The position numbers and the translations under genes are program-made. Of a DNA stretch of 24,043 nucleotides, positions 7,565 through 15,623 are shown in pieces. Under the pieces are notes generated by a model, which did not search any database, was not told the origin of the DNA, and saw only the letters and a list, made by a program, of their open reading frames with translations. The stretch comes from Desulfobacterales bacterium (GTDB lineage Bacteria; Desulfobacterota; Desulfobacteria; Desulfobacterales; JAHEIW01): assembly GCA_030145015.1 (NCBI GenBank), contig JAQYWI010000067.1, forward strand, positions 1 to 24,043, written 5' to 3'. How positions within the stretch are numbered: position 1 is the first letter of the stretch; each line of letters starts with the position of its first letter.

Positions 7565-8767
7565 ATGGTTTTTGACATTTCGGATAAAGCTAAAGATCTG
7601 CGAGAGAGGCTGCAGGCATTCATGGATGAATATATCTATCCCAATGAACCGGTCTATTTTCGGCAACTCAATGAGAGCGATCGCTGGAAAATCATTCCCC
7701 TGATCGAAGAACTCAAAGAAAAGGCCAAAGGCAAAGGTCTGTGGAATCTGTTTTTGCCGGAAAGCGAGTACGGTGCCGGACTGACCAACTACGAATACGC
7801 CCCGATGTGCGAGATCATGGGGCATGTGTATTGGGCGTCGGAAGTCTTTAACTGTTCGGCGCCGGATACCGGCAACATGGAAGTACTGGCAAGATACGGC
7901 ACCCCGGAACAAAAGGACCGATGGCTAAAGCCCTTGTTGGCCGGCGACATCCGCTCCGCCTTCTGTATGACCGAACCCGACGTCGCCTCTTCGGACGCCC
8001 GCAATATCGAAGCCCGTATCGAACGCGACGGAGATCAATATGTGATCAACGGCCTTAAATGGTGGATATCCGGCGCCGGAGATCCGCGCTGCGAGATTTT
8101 CATATTTATGGGTAAGACCGATCCCGAAGGTCATCCCTACCGGCAGCAGTCCATGATTCTCGTGCCCCGGGATACCCCGGGCGTGAAAATTAAGCGCATG
8201 CTGCCGGTTTACGGTTATGACGGTGCGCCCCATGGACACGCCGAGATCGAATTCAAGGACGTATGCGTCCCGATCTCCAATCTTCTGCTGGGAGAGGGCC
8301 GGGGATTTGAGATCGCGCAGGGACGCCTGGGCCCGGGTCGGATCCATCACTGCATGCGCACGATAGGTGTCGCCGAAAGAGCCCTGGAAGAGATGTGCCG
8401 CCGGGTTAAAACCCGCGTAGCCTTTGGACGGCCGTTGGCTGAGATGGGCCAGATCCGTCAGGACATTGCTCGATCGCGCTGCGAGATCGACCAGGCCCGG
8501 CTGCTGACCCTGTATGCGGCCCACCGCATGGATACGGTCGGCAATAAGGTGGCGCGCACCGAAATCGCCATGATAAAAGTGGTCGCCCCGAATATGGCGC
8601 TTAAGGTCATCGACCGCGCAATCCAGGCCCACGGGGGGCTGGGCGTGTGTAATGACATCTGGCTGGCCGGGGCCTATGCCAGCATTCGGACACTGCGGCT
8701 GGCCGATGGACCGGACGAAGTCCATCGTGAAGTCATTGCCAGGCTGGAACTGAGAAAAGAATCATGA
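7565..8767 (+). CDS. Acyl-CoA dehydrogenase, ACAD10/11-like
   Basis: A 400-residue FAD-dependent acyl-CoA dehydrogenase. [14 protein letters not shown] (about 132-145) is the FAD/substrate-binding signature, and the mid-domain WWISGAG (166-172) is characteristic of the ACAD10/ACAD11-type branch. The C-terminus carries QAHGGLGV and ADGPDEVH. By eye, Asp381 in ADGPDEVH sits where medium-chain dehydrogenases have the catalytic Glu of the EGT motif. AGGAGG lies 8 nt before the ATG. The stop overlaps the start of the kinase-like gene by 4 bp (ATGA), so the two are translationally coupled. Such enzymes dehydrogenate acyl-CoAs and pass electrons to ETF. The partner suggests a substrate derived from a hydroxyacyl-CoA. 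Confidence 0.9.
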   Translation: MVFDISDKAKDLRERLQAFMDEYIYPNEPVYFRQLNESDRWKIIPLIEELKEKAKGKGLWNLFLPESEYGAGLTNYEYAPMCEIMGHVYWASEVFNCSAPDTGNMEVLARYGTPEQKDRWLKPLLAGDIRSAFCMTEPDVASSDARNIEARIERDGDQYVINGLKWWISGAGDPRCEIFIFMGKTDPEGHPYRQQSMILVPRDTPGVKIKRMLPVYGYDGAPHGHAEIEFKDVCVPISNLLLGEGRGFEIAQGRLGPGRIHHCMRTIGVAERALEEMCRRVKTRVAFGRPLAEMGQIRQDIARSRCEIDQARLLTLYAAHRMDTVGNKVARTEIAMIKVVAPNMALKVIDRAIQAHGGLGVCNDIWLAGAYASIRTLRLADGPDEVHREVIARLELRKES

Positions 8768-9813
8768 ACACTGAAGCCAAACTTACGCCGGTAAGGGAGG
8801 CGCATCGTTTCGATGAGGCCGCATTAGCGCAATATCTAAAAGCTGAACTTGACGGTTTTTGCGAACCGTTTAGTATCCTGCAGTTTGAAGGCGGGCAGTC
8901 GAACCCGACCTTTTTGTTGGATTGCGGTGATCACAAATATGTGCTGCGCAAAAAACCGCCGGGCAAACTTTTGCCGTCCGCACACCAGGTAGACCGTGAG
9001 TACCGCGTTATGAAGGCGCTTGAGCACACAGAAGTGCCGGTGCCCGGGATGTACCTTCTGTGTGAAGACGAGACGGTGATCGGGACCATATTTTTCGTGA
9101 TGGAATATGTCGAGGGCCGTTTGTTTGAGGACCTGACCCTCCCGGGGTTGTCGCCGCAGGAGCGCAGGGCGATCTATTTTGAGGTGAACCGGGTGCAGGC
9201 GGCTTTGCATTCGGTGGATTATGCTGCGCTGGGCTTATCTGATTTCGGCAAGCCCGGAAACTACTTTGCGCGCCAGATCGCAAGATGGTCCAAACAGTAT
9301 GTTGCTTCCCGAACCGATAATATCCCTTCCATGGAAAAGCTGATGGCGTATCTGCCGCAAAACGTGCCGGAGGATGACGCCAGCTGCATTGCACATGGCG
9401 ACATCCGTCTGGGGAATATGCTGTTTCATCCGAACAAGCCGAAGATGCTGGCGTTGCTGGACTGGGAGCTGTCCACCCTGGGCCATCCCCTCGGTGACCT
9501 GGCATACAGCTGCGGACCCTATCACTTTGGGATGGCCGGCATCCCCTGTTTGGCCGGTATTTGCGGGCCGCAAACAGGGATTCCCACCGAGGTGGAATTT
9601 GTTGCAGAATATTGCCGCCGAACCGGCCGGGCGGGCATACCCAATTGGAACTTCTATATGGCCTTTGCCTTTTTTCGCCTGGCCAGTATTCTGCAGGGAG
9701 TTTATAAGCGGGGACTCATGGGAACTGCCAGTTCGACCCATGCATTACAACGCGGGAAACTTGCCCGGAAAACCAGTGACCTGGCCTGGTCGTTTATTGA
9801 AAATGGGGACTGA
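8764..9813 (+). CDS. Aminoglycoside-phosphotransferase-family kinase (ACAD10/11 kinase-domain homologue)
   Basis: A 349-residue APH/choline-kinase-fold protein. Visible kinase features are the nucleotide loop GGQSNPTF (43-50), the lysine in YVLRKKP (about 63), the catalytic Brenner motif HGDIRLGN (211-218; His211, Asp213, Asn218) and the metal-binding Asp233 in [18 protein letters not shown]. Antibiotic resistance is unlikely. This branch corresponds to the N-terminal kinase domain fused to an acyl-CoA dehydrogenase in animal ACAD10/11, and is related to LvaA of Pseudomonas putida levulinate catabolism, which phosphorylates 4-hydroxyacyl-CoA. The likely role is phosphorylation of a hydroxyacyl-CoA so the phosphate can be eliminated. 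It overlaps the dehydrogenase gene by 4 bp. Confidence 0.88.
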   Translation: MNTEAKLTPVREAHRFDEAALAQYLKAELDGFCEPFSILQFEGGQSNPTFLLDCGDHKYVLRKKPPGKLLPSAHQVDREYRVMKALEHTEVPVPGMYLLCEDETVIGTIFFVMEYVEGRLFEDLTLPGLSPQERRAIYFEVNRVQAALHSVDYAALGLSDFGKPGNYFARQIARWSKQYVASRTDNIPSMEKLMAYLPQNVPEDDASCIAHGDIRLGNMLFHPNKPKMLALLDWELSTLGHPLGDLAYSCGPYHFGMAGIPCLAGICGPQTGIPTEVEFVAEYCRRTGRAGIPNWNFYMAFAFFRLASILQGVYKRGLMGTASSTHALQRGKLARKTSDLAWSFIENGD

Positions 9814-9828
9814 AGTTTTTCAACCTCC

Positions 9829-9922
9829 GTTGCGTGTTACGGGTTGCGAGTTGCGGGTCATGCACTGCAGTGTTTAGTATGCCATATTTTAACCCGTAAC
9901 CCGTAACGCGAAACTCGTAACG
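9829..9922. repeat. Inverted arrays of 7-bp tandem repeats between convergent genes
   Basis: The left array is four units of GTTRCGN (GTTGCGT, GTTACGG, GTTGCGA, GTTGCGG) at 9829-9856. The right array is about four and a half units in the opposite sense (AACCCGT twice, AACGCGA, AACTCGT, then AACG) at 9891-9922. The best perfect pairing is GTTACGGGTT at 9836-9845 with AACCCGTAAC at 9891-9900 or 9898-9907. The centre contains the 10-bp palindrome CACTGCAGTG (9863-9872). The region lies between the convergent ends of the kinase gene and pqiC. It could fold into a transcript hairpin, but no U-run marks a classical terminator. Confidence 0.8.
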
Positions 9923-10003
9923 CTTCAATTTCGATAGTTCGGTGCGCCAACGCTCCGAAATTAATCAATTTTGAAAGTTCTCAATTTTGATGGGTTCTTG
10001 TGG

Positions 10004-10633
10004 TTAGTTCTTTCCGGATTCCAGATTTTGTATTTCCTTAACGATTTCTCGGCTCAACTGGGCGATCGCCCGGCTGTGGGCCGCAACGAGGGCCGCGTAG
10101 TCCGGCTCCGGCGATAAGGGCTCGTTAATAACAGACTTTCGCTTGATGTGCGTTTGTTGGCTCTGCCGCCCCGACACGCTCCAGATCGCTTCCAAAAGGA
10201 CATCTTTGCCCCATTGCCCCTCAAAGTACCTGATTTTCAACGCAATTCTATAGTGCGGCTTGAAATCCGTTTGCCAGGGATATACAGCCACCTGCTCGGT
10301 GGCGAGCAGCAAAGAGATGTTTTGCGCCAATACCCCCGCGAGACTTTCGTTCATGCGGCCGGCCCAGCGGTGAAACTCATCTACATTTAGCTTATTCGGA
10401 CCGCTGCGGGTAACGATCTGGGGCCGATCAAGAATTTCAGGAATTTCCACCGGACCGACACCGATGGAAAGCTTCTGATCGGTTGCTGGGGTATTTGCCC
10501 CAGCCTGAATACCGCTAAGGGGATTTAAGGTGTAGAATTCTACCCTTGGACTGCTGCTACCACATCCAGCAAGCAAGAGGGGGGTAAATATAACCACAAA
10601 CGTGACTGCCTTAAGAAATCCTATGCGCATCAT
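10004..10633 (-). CDS. pqiC: PqiC-family outer-membrane-associated lipoprotein
   Basis: A 209-residue lipoprotein of the PqiC/YmbA (ABC-type transport auxiliary lipoprotein) family. The N-terminus is a lipoprotein signal with lipobox LLAGC, giving acylated Cys24, and the mature part begins CGSSSPRVEFYTL. The FYTL segment and the GVGPVEIPEILDRPQIVTR region are typical of the family. PqiC is thought to anchor the PqiB tunnel at the outer membrane. Start and upstream stop overlap (ATGATG); either of two adjacent ATGs at 10633 or 10630 could be used. It is the last gene of the pqi operon. Confidence 0.9.
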   Translation of the reverse strand: MMRIGFLKAVTFVVIFTPLLLAGCGSSSPRVEFYTLNPLSGIQAGANTPATDQKLSIGVGPVEIPEILDRPQIVTRSGPNKLNVDEFHRWAGRMNESLAGVLAQNISLLLATEQVAVYPWQTDFKPHYRIALKIRYFEGQWGKDVLLEAIWSVSGRQSQQTHIKRKSVINEPLSPEPDYAALVAAHSRAIAQLSREIVKEIQNLESGKN

Positions 10634-12303
10634 TTTGCTTTTCCTTTCCCGAAGATGAGGGCTTCCGGATGTCGTTCCAGATAATCGGTGAGAATACGAA
10701 CGGCACGCGCAGCCTCTCCCAACTCCTGGATCGCCTGCCTCATTTCGTGCTGCAGAGGTGAATCCTGGCCCAGTGTGCCCTCGACCGAAACCAGCGTTTT
10801 CTGGGCCTGGTCCAGGGTCGAATTGATCGCAGGGGTTACATTTGAATCTAAGTTATGCACCAGTTGCCGGGTTTCTTGAAGGGTTTCATTGAGGGATTGA
10901 ACGGCTTGCAGCAGTTCTTTGGATTCCGACAGGTGTTTGAAGTTTTGGACGGTATCCCCTAAGTCTTTGCCGATCTGCTCAATCGGCAGCGTTTCGAGCT
11001 TGGCCAGGAGTTTATTGACCCTGGCCGTGATCATCTGCAAGGGTGCCGGTATTGTCGGTAGCTCCGGAAATTGTTGCCCGTATTTAACCTGTGCTTCGGG
11101 TGCGTCGGGGTGAAAGTCTAAATCAACGAAAAGTTGGCCGGTAACCAAACTTCCGGTTTTCAGCTGGGCCCTGAGCCCTTTGGCGACAAGAATCTGCATT
11201 GATTGCTTGGAGTCGTCTTCCATTCCTGTTGGCGCTTTACCGATAACCTCCCATCGCTGAGGCTCGGTTTCAATCAATACGGTAATCTGAGGTGTGGAGG
11301 TTTCCTGGTTAAATTGAGCTTTAATATCGACCACCTCGCCGATCCTGATACCCCGGAATTCCACCGGAGCGCCAACGGTCAGTCCTCTGGTCGACTCGTT
11401 AAAATGCAATAGGAAATACTTTTTTTCCGTATAGGTTCTTTCAAAAATACTGTCGCGGGTTTCATACAGTCGGAACACGTGGTCCGGTTCTGCAGGTCCA
11501 CCGGCTTCAAGACTGGTGGGCGTGTCAAAAGCGATGCCGCCCATCATGATCGATACCATCGATTCGGTGTTGAGCTTGAGGCCGGAGGCATCGAGTTTCA
11601 AGTCAAATCCGCTGGCATTCCAGAAGCGCGTGTTCTTGCGCACGCGCTTGTCGTGGGGTGCGTTGACAAAAATCTTGACTTTCAGGGACTTTCCCTCATC
11701 ATCCAATTCATAACCGATCACCTGGCCCACCTGTATCTGCCGGTAATAAACCGGAGCGCCGATATCCAGTGAGCCGAGCGTGTTTGCCCTCAGCAGAAAA
11801 TCGCGGCCCGGCATGCCCGTGGTAACAACCGGAGGGATCTCGAGCCCTTTGAACCTTCTCGCCGGCTGCCCCTCTTTTCCCGGGTCCATGCCGATATAGG
11901 CACCTGAAAAAAGGGTTCCCAACCCGGAGACGCCGCTGGCGGTTACCCGGGGGCGCACCACCCAGAATCGCGTGTTTTCGGTCAGGTAGGGCGTGGCTTC
12001 CTTTACGAGATCAGCCGTTACAATAACCCGGGACAGATCCGCGTTGAATCGGATCGTGTCGACCAGTCCGAGTTCGACATCCTTGTACCTTACTTTCGTT
12101 TTACCGGCCTCAAGTCCGTCAGCGGATTCAAAACTGATCGTAACTATTGGACCTTTTTCCGATAAGCCTTTATATGCCAGCCATCCGCCAATCAGGATAG
12201 CGACAATGGGGACAACCCAGACGATCGAAAACTGCTTTTTTTTCTGAACAACCGCTACGGGTAAATCCTGAAGTTCAGGTTCATTGTTTTTTTGTTCACT
12301 CAT
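10630..12303 (-). CDS. pqiB: PqiB-like intermembrane transport protein with three MCE domains
   Basis: A 557-residue protein, close in length to E. coli PqiB. One N-terminal transmembrane helix is visible (about 25-46). Three MCE/MlaD domains follow at about 52-143, 168-262 and 295-400; the GLTVGAPVEFRGIRIGEV segment marks the third. A long helical, coiled-coil-like C-terminus (about 425-530) fits the PqiB needle. PqiB homologues form periplasm-spanning hexameric tunnels for lipids between the membranes. It overlaps the upstream pqiA half by 8 bp and pqiC by 4 bp, indicating tight co-translation. Confidence 0.93.
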   Translation of the reverse strand: MSEQKNNEPELQDLPVAVVQKKKQFSIVWVVPIVAILIGGWLAYKGLSEKGPIVTISFESADGLEAGKTKVRYKDVELGLVDTIRFNADLSRVIVTADLVKEATPYLTENTRFWVVRPRVTASGVSGLGTLFSGAYIGMDPGKEGQPARRFKGLEIPPVVTTGMPGRDFLLRANTLGSLDIGAPVYYRQIQVGQVIGYELDDEGKSLKVKIFVNAPHDKRVRKNTRFWNASGFDLKLDASGLKLNTESMVSIMMGGIAFDTPTSLEAGGPAEPDHVFRLYETRDSIFERTYTEKKYFLLHFNESTRGLTVGAPVEFRGIRIGEVVDIKAQFNQETSTPQITVLIETEPQRWEVIGKAPTGMEDDSKQSMQILVAKGLRAQLKTGSLVTGQLFVDLDFHPDAPEAQVKYGQQFPELPTIPAPLQMITARVNKLLAKLETLPIEQIGKDLGDTVQNFKHLSESKELLQAVQSLNETLQETRQLVHNLDSNVTPAINSTLDQAQKTLVSVEGTLGQDSPLQHEMRQAIQELGEAARAVRILTDYLERHPEALIFGKGKAK

Positions 12304-12934
12304 AATTTGGCTCCTGTGTATCCCAGATCAGTCTGGGATCAAAGCTCATGGCGGCAAATATGGTAATAATAACCACCCCGGCAAAGAAAATAGCGCCGGG
12401 GCCGGCTTCGATGGTTGCCAGCGAACCCAGTTTAACCAGTGCCACAAGAATCGTCACCACGTAAATATCAACCATTGACCAACGGCCCACCGCTTCGGTG
12501 ATGCGGTAAAGCCGGGTGCGATCCTTTCGACGCCATTGGGATTTGCGCTGTACGGAAATCAATAAAAATGTGAGTAAAAAAAGTTTCAGCAACGGCACGA
12601 AAACGCTGGCAACAAAAATCACCAGCGCAATCTCCCAGCTACCGGATTTGACGAAGTAAATCACACCGCTCATGATGGTGTCCGACTGGGCCTTTCCAAA
12701 AGAGATAACCCGGGTAATGGGCAGCACGTTGGCGGGTATGTAAAAAATAAAAGCCGCGACCACCAGCGCCCAGGTTCGCGCGATACTGTTGGGTTTGCGT
12801 GCGTGCAGCGTGGCACCGCAACGGGGGCAAACCGCATAGGCGCCTTTTGAAACAGACGTTGCCTTGCAAAGGAGATGACAGCTGTGACAACTGACCAGCG
12901 AAGCCTTCAAGGCTGTCAGCGAAGATTTATTCAT
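12296..12934 (-). CDS. pqiA: PqiA-domain membrane protein (second half of a split PqiA)
   Basis: A 212-residue single PqiA domain. A cytoplasmic zinc-ribbon-like N-terminus (C16xxC19 and C36xxC39) is followed by about four hydrophobic segments, with the PITRVISFGK and SMVDIYVVTILVALVKLG motifs found in the family. E. coli PqiA has two such domains in one chain of about 417 aa; here each domain is encoded separately. The start overlaps the upstream half by 4 bp (ATGA) and the end overlaps pqiB by 8 bp. PqiA/LetA proteins are the inner-membrane partners of PqiB/LetB. Confidence 0.9.
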   Translation of the reverse strand: MNKSSLTALKASLVSCHSCHLLCKATSVSKGAYAVCPRCGATLHARKPNSIARTWALVVAAFIFYIPANVLPITRVISFGKAQSDTIMSGVIYFVKSGSWEIALVIFVASVFVPLLKLFLLTFLLISVQRKSQWRRKDRTRLYRITEAVGRWSMVDIYVVTILVALVKLGSLATIEAGPGAIFFAGVVIITIFAAMSFDPRLIWDTQEPNYE

Positions 12935-13533
12935 AAACGTTTTTCTAATCTATTCCAAACGATGTGCGGATCCAGCGAGGCTGACGATGCCGCCAGAACG
13001 AAAATGAGTGCCAGAAAAGCATAAAGCGCGATCCCCGGGATAATATGGGCCATCTTGGAAAGCTTTACAAATGCAACCAGGATACCGACCATAAAGACTT
13101 CCATCATCCCCCAGGGCTTGAAGCTTCGAATCAAACGGAAGAAAGTAGGAAGCTTCCATGGCTGCAGGTTGAATTTTAAAGGCAAAAGAATATACAACGT
13201 TCCCGTCAGTTCCAGCAGCGGCATGAGTATGCTCGTCAACAATACCACCCCTGCCACGATCCACATCCCCTGGTTATAGAGCTCAATTATCCCCGTAATG
13301 AGATTTGTTTCCTGTATTTGGGCTTCCAACCTGAATGTCAAAAATGGATATACATTGGCGACAATGAAAAGAATCAGGCCCGCAATCGTCCATGCCAGCA
13401 CGCGGTCCAGGCTGTTGCGTATTCGGCTATACAGCTTTGCTCCGCAACGGATACACCTCGCCGTTGCGCCCCGGGGCAAGGGTTGTCTCTGATGCAGCAA
13501 ATCACATTCATGACAGGCAATTAGAGATTCCAT
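12931..13533 (-). CDS. pqiA: PqiA-domain membrane protein (first half of a split PqiA)
   Basis: A 200-residue single PqiA domain. The N-terminus MESLIACHEC has C7xxC10 paired with C27xxC30, a zinc-ribbon arrangement, followed by four hydrophobic segments (VLAWTIAGLILFIVANVYPF is the first). The ANVYPF and PWGMMEVFMVGILVAFVKL motifs match the N-terminal domain of PqiA. The stop overlaps the next gene's start by 4 bp, so this is a deliberate two-gene arrangement rather than a frameshifted gene: the second half has its own complete zinc ribbon. It is the first gene of the operon; only a weak purine-rich ribosome-binding site (AAGAAAG) precedes the ATG. Confidence 0.9.
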   Translation of the reverse strand: MESLIACHECDLLHQRQPLPRGATARCIRCGAKLYSRIRNSLDRVLAWTIAGLILFIVANVYPFLTFRLEAQIQETNLITGIIELYNQGMWIVAGVVLLTSILMPLLELTGTLYILLPLKFNLQPWKLPTFFRLIRSFKPWGMMEVFMVGILVAFVKLSKMAHIIPGIALYAFLALIFVLAASSASLDPHIVWNRLEKRL

Positions 13534-13691
13534 ATTTCTTTCTTATCAGAAAGAGCAGGTGTTAGTCGACACCGCTCTCGTGCTGTTTTTGCTTATTGAG
13601 ATTTTTAGCGTTTAAGGTGCTGCTTTTATAACATAGAATTCAACAATTAGCCAACACTTCGAACGGATCTTAGGGCTCTTTTAGATCTAGC

Positions 13692-13718
13692 TTGACACGG
13701 GGCGGCCATATGTATACA
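13692..13718 (+). promoter_or_regulatory. Candidate gntR promoter overlapping a GntR-type operator
   Basis: TTGACA at 13692-13697 and TATACA at 13713-13718 form a sigma-70-like promoter with a short 15-nt spacer. The -10 lies within the 8-bp palindrome TGTATACA (13711-13718), which has the GT-AC centre expected for FadR-type GntR regulators. The same core occurs in the longer palindrome upstream of the oxidoreductase operon (19026-19037). A site overlapping the -10 suggests negative autoregulation; this is inference. Confidence 0.5.
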
Positions 13719-13728
13719 CAAAGTATTC

Positions 13729-13753
13729 AAAAAGTGCTCCAGAAGTACTTTTT
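13729..13753 (+). promoter_or_regulatory. Hairpin in the gntR leader
   Basis: AAAAAGTGCT pairs with AGTACTTTTT around the loop CCAGA (10-bp stem with one G-U pair), ending about 27 nt before the ATG. It lies just after the predicted promoter and ends in a run of T, so it could act as an early attenuator or as a second protein-binding dyad. Function unknown. Confidence 0.4.
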
Positions 13754-13780
13754 TGTAAAGCTTTGCAAAAAGGATGTGTC

Positions 13781-14473
13781 ATGCAGATTTTTAAACCCGC
13801 CGAAAAAGAAGAAGGTTCTTTAACCGAGCAAGTCTACCGTAATCTTCGTCATGGAATTATTACCGGCGCCATCCGGGGCGGGACGCGGCTGGTCGAAACC
13901 GCGCTGGCTTCGGAGATGAAAGTCAGCCGAACACCGGTAAGGGAAGCATTACACAAGCTTGCCCTGGAGGGATTCTTATATTCCATCCCCCGGGCGGGTT
14001 ATATTGTTGAAGAAACCTCCGAAATCGATATTAAGGACCTGTTTACGACCCGCACGGCAATTGAAAAAATAGCGGTAAAATGGGCGATCGCAAAGATTAC
14101 GCCTGAAGAGCTTCAGCGGCTCGAAATGAATTTGCAGAGAACGGACGAAGTACTGAAAAGCGGTGCAACCGAATCGATGATGGACCTGGACGCTGAATTT
14201 CATCAGATTATTTATCGGGCCGCGCGCAGTAAAACATTGTATAAAATCAGCCAGACCCTGAGTGATCATACGCTTAGATTCCGGTTGGCCTGCATCCATA
14301 TTCCCGAGCTCGCCCAGCGAGCCAAACAGGGACATATGAAAATTTTCGAAGCCATCCAGGCCAAGGATTCGACTGCGGCCGAAGAGATGGTTGAAGACCA
14401 TCTTGATACGGTCACAAACGATATTCTTAATCAGCTGGAAAAAATGCGGCAGGATGCATTTGTCGGGATGTAA
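13781..14473 (+). CDS. GntR-family transcriptional regulator, FCD subfamily
   Basis: A 230-residue regulator. An N-terminal winged helix (about 12-76) has the GntR signature LTEQVYRNLRHGIITGAI and VSRTPVREALHKLALEG. The C-terminal all-helical FCD domain carries the expected metal/ligand residues Asp137 and His141 (DAEFH), His185 and His207. I chose the ATG at 13781 because AAGGA lies about 8 nt upstream; an in-frame TTG at 13763 would add six residues. FCD regulators usually sense carboxylates or acyl-CoAs and bind palindromes with a GT-AC core. Such palindromes occur in its own promoter and upstream of the 2-oxoacid oxidoreductase operon. Confidence 0.92.
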   Translation: MQIFKPAEKEEGSLTEQVYRNLRHGIITGAIRGGTRLVETALASEMKVSRTPVREALHKLALEGFLYSIPRAGYIVEETSEIDIKDLFTTRTAIEKIAVKWAIAKITPEELQRLEMNLQRTDEVLKSGATESMMDLDAEFHQIIYRAARSKTLYKISQTLSDHTLRFRLACIHIPELAQRAKQGHMKIFEAIQAKDSTAAEEMVEDHLDTVTNDILNQLEKMRQDAFVGM

Positions 14474-14550
14474 GCGGCTTTTGAGGTATTGTCCCGGTCT
14501 CCGCCGCCCGGTTCAAAGATCAGGGTTCAAGGACTTGTTCGATTTGTTTG

Positions 14551-14620
14551 ATTGGTCTTATTGGTTGAATTGGTTGGCTTAAACCGAACCAATGCAACGA
14601 ATTCAACCAATTAAACCAAT
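14551..14620. repeat. Imperfect inverted repeat of TTGGTT-type units
   Basis: ATTGGTTGAATT at 14560-14571 is the exact reverse complement of 14600-14611. The outer segments ATTGGTCTTA (14551-14560) and TTAAACCAAT (14611-14620) extend the pairing with one unpaired base. It sits between the convergent ends of gntR and the hydrolase gene. It could form a long cruciform or transcript hairpin; there is no U-run next to it. Confidence 0.7.
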
Positions 14621-14701
14621 GTAACATTGGCCAGATGGCTGACACCTGCTTGTCCTGCGTGGCCTTTAAGGCGAAGGAGGGAAACCTTTTATAGCCTGAC
14701 A

Positions 14702-15580
14702 CTATGATGAATCCTCGACCGGGGACCCATGTATTTGCCTCAGCACAGCCTGAGTCAGCGGACTCCGGGGGTGGGCGAGTTCATCGACTATAGAAAAATG
14801 ATGAAATCCGGCCATCTGAATGACTTCCAAGGGAAAATCTTTAGATCGCCAGCACTCGGCATACATTTGCGTTTGCCGGTGGAACTCATCGGTTTCCAAT
14901 TCCCCGACGGCCAGAATCAGGGGCATGCCTTTTTGAGGAAGATCGTAAACGGGACTGTTGCGTTTGCTAACCGTTGCATTCATTCCCAATACCTCGTTCA
15001 AGTAGCAAAGCCTGATGGGCTCCAGGTCAAAAATGCCGCTTATAGCGCAGATGCCTTTGATGAGATTTTGCGGAAGGTCCTGGCCGAAAGTTAACCAGTT
15101 CGTTGCAGCTAATACAGCGGTGAGATGCCCGCCGGCAGAATGACCACAGACGTGAATTCTGTTCGGGTTGCATTGGTGCTCCTGTGCGTGGCGCCAGATC
15201 CATGCAAGCGCTTCACGGCTTTGCTGCACAATTTCATCCATACCCACCTCAGGCGCTAAACTGTAGTTTATGACAATAACGGTTACACCGGCATGCACAA
15301 ATCCTTCGGCGATATAACTGAACTGGCTTTTATCAAGTCTCTGCCAGTATCCACCGTGAATGAATACCGCAACGGGCGCATTATCCCGGTCTGTAAAAAA
15401 AATATCTAAAACTTCGATAGGCTTACTTCCATAGGCCACATCAAGTCTGTTTCGTAAGATATTGCGTGCCTGCTTGCTGCGATAATCCCACTGATCAAAG
15501 TAATTTTGATAATCCGGTACGGCAGCCCGCAGGTTATATTGGGCGTCAAGCCCGCTTTTATCATACTCAAGAAAATGCAT
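14702..15580 (-). CDS. Alpha/beta hydrolase, kynurenine formamidase-like
   Basis: A 292-residue esterase/amidase-type hydrolase. The HGGYW motif (75-79) forms the oxyanion hole and is characteristic of the kynurenine formamidase-like/HSL-like group. The nucleophile elbow is GHSAGG with Ser148; probable acid and base are Asp231 (GELETDEF) and His260 (GFHHF). No signal peptide, so cytoplasmic. The ATG at 15580 has only a modest GGGAA upstream. It is downstream of the TRAP genes on the same strand, 158 bp away. It may hydrolyse an ester or amide of the imported compound. No other kynurenine pathway genes are present, so a role in tryptophan breakdown is not supported. Confidence 0.85.
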   Translation of the reverse strand: MHFLEYDKSGLDAQYNLRAAVPDYQNYFDQWDYRSKQARNILRNRLDVAYGSKPIEVLDIFFTDRDNAPVAVFIHGGYWQRLDKSQFSYIAEGFVHAGVTVIVINYSLAPEVGMDEIVQQSREALAWIWRHAQEHQCNPNRIHVCGHSAGGHLTAVLAATNWLTFGQDLPQNLIKGICAISGIFDLEPIRLCYLNEVLGMNATVSKRNSPVYDLPQKGMPLILAVGELETDEFHRQTQMYAECWRSKDFPLEVIQMAGFHHFSIVDELAHPRSPLTQAVLRQIHGSPVEDSS

Positions 15581-15623
15581 ATGGTTCCCATCCGTCGTTT
15601 ATGGTTTAGATGCTAAGTATGCA

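Noticed and set aside
7412..7912. Open frame of 166 codons on the minus strand
   Set aside because: It runs from within the dehydrogenase gene into the intergenic region with no ribosome-binding site or recognisable domain; it is a shadow of the real gene.
7925..8725. Open frame of 266 codons on the minus strand opposite the acyl-CoA dehydrogenase
   Set aside because: It is antisense to a gene with clear family motifs, has no recognisable domain, and reflects GC-rich third positions of the real gene.
8764..9813. Antibiotic resistance (aminoglycoside phosphotransferase)
   Set aside because: Only the kinase fold is shared. Coupling to an acyl-CoA dehydrogenase and the ACAD10/11-type sequence point to acyl-CoA metabolism.
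14702..15580. Genuine kynurenine formamidase of tryptophan degradation
   Set aside because: The HGGYW motif fits the family, but no tryptophan dioxygenase or kynureninase gene is nearby and the surrounding genes concern acid transport.
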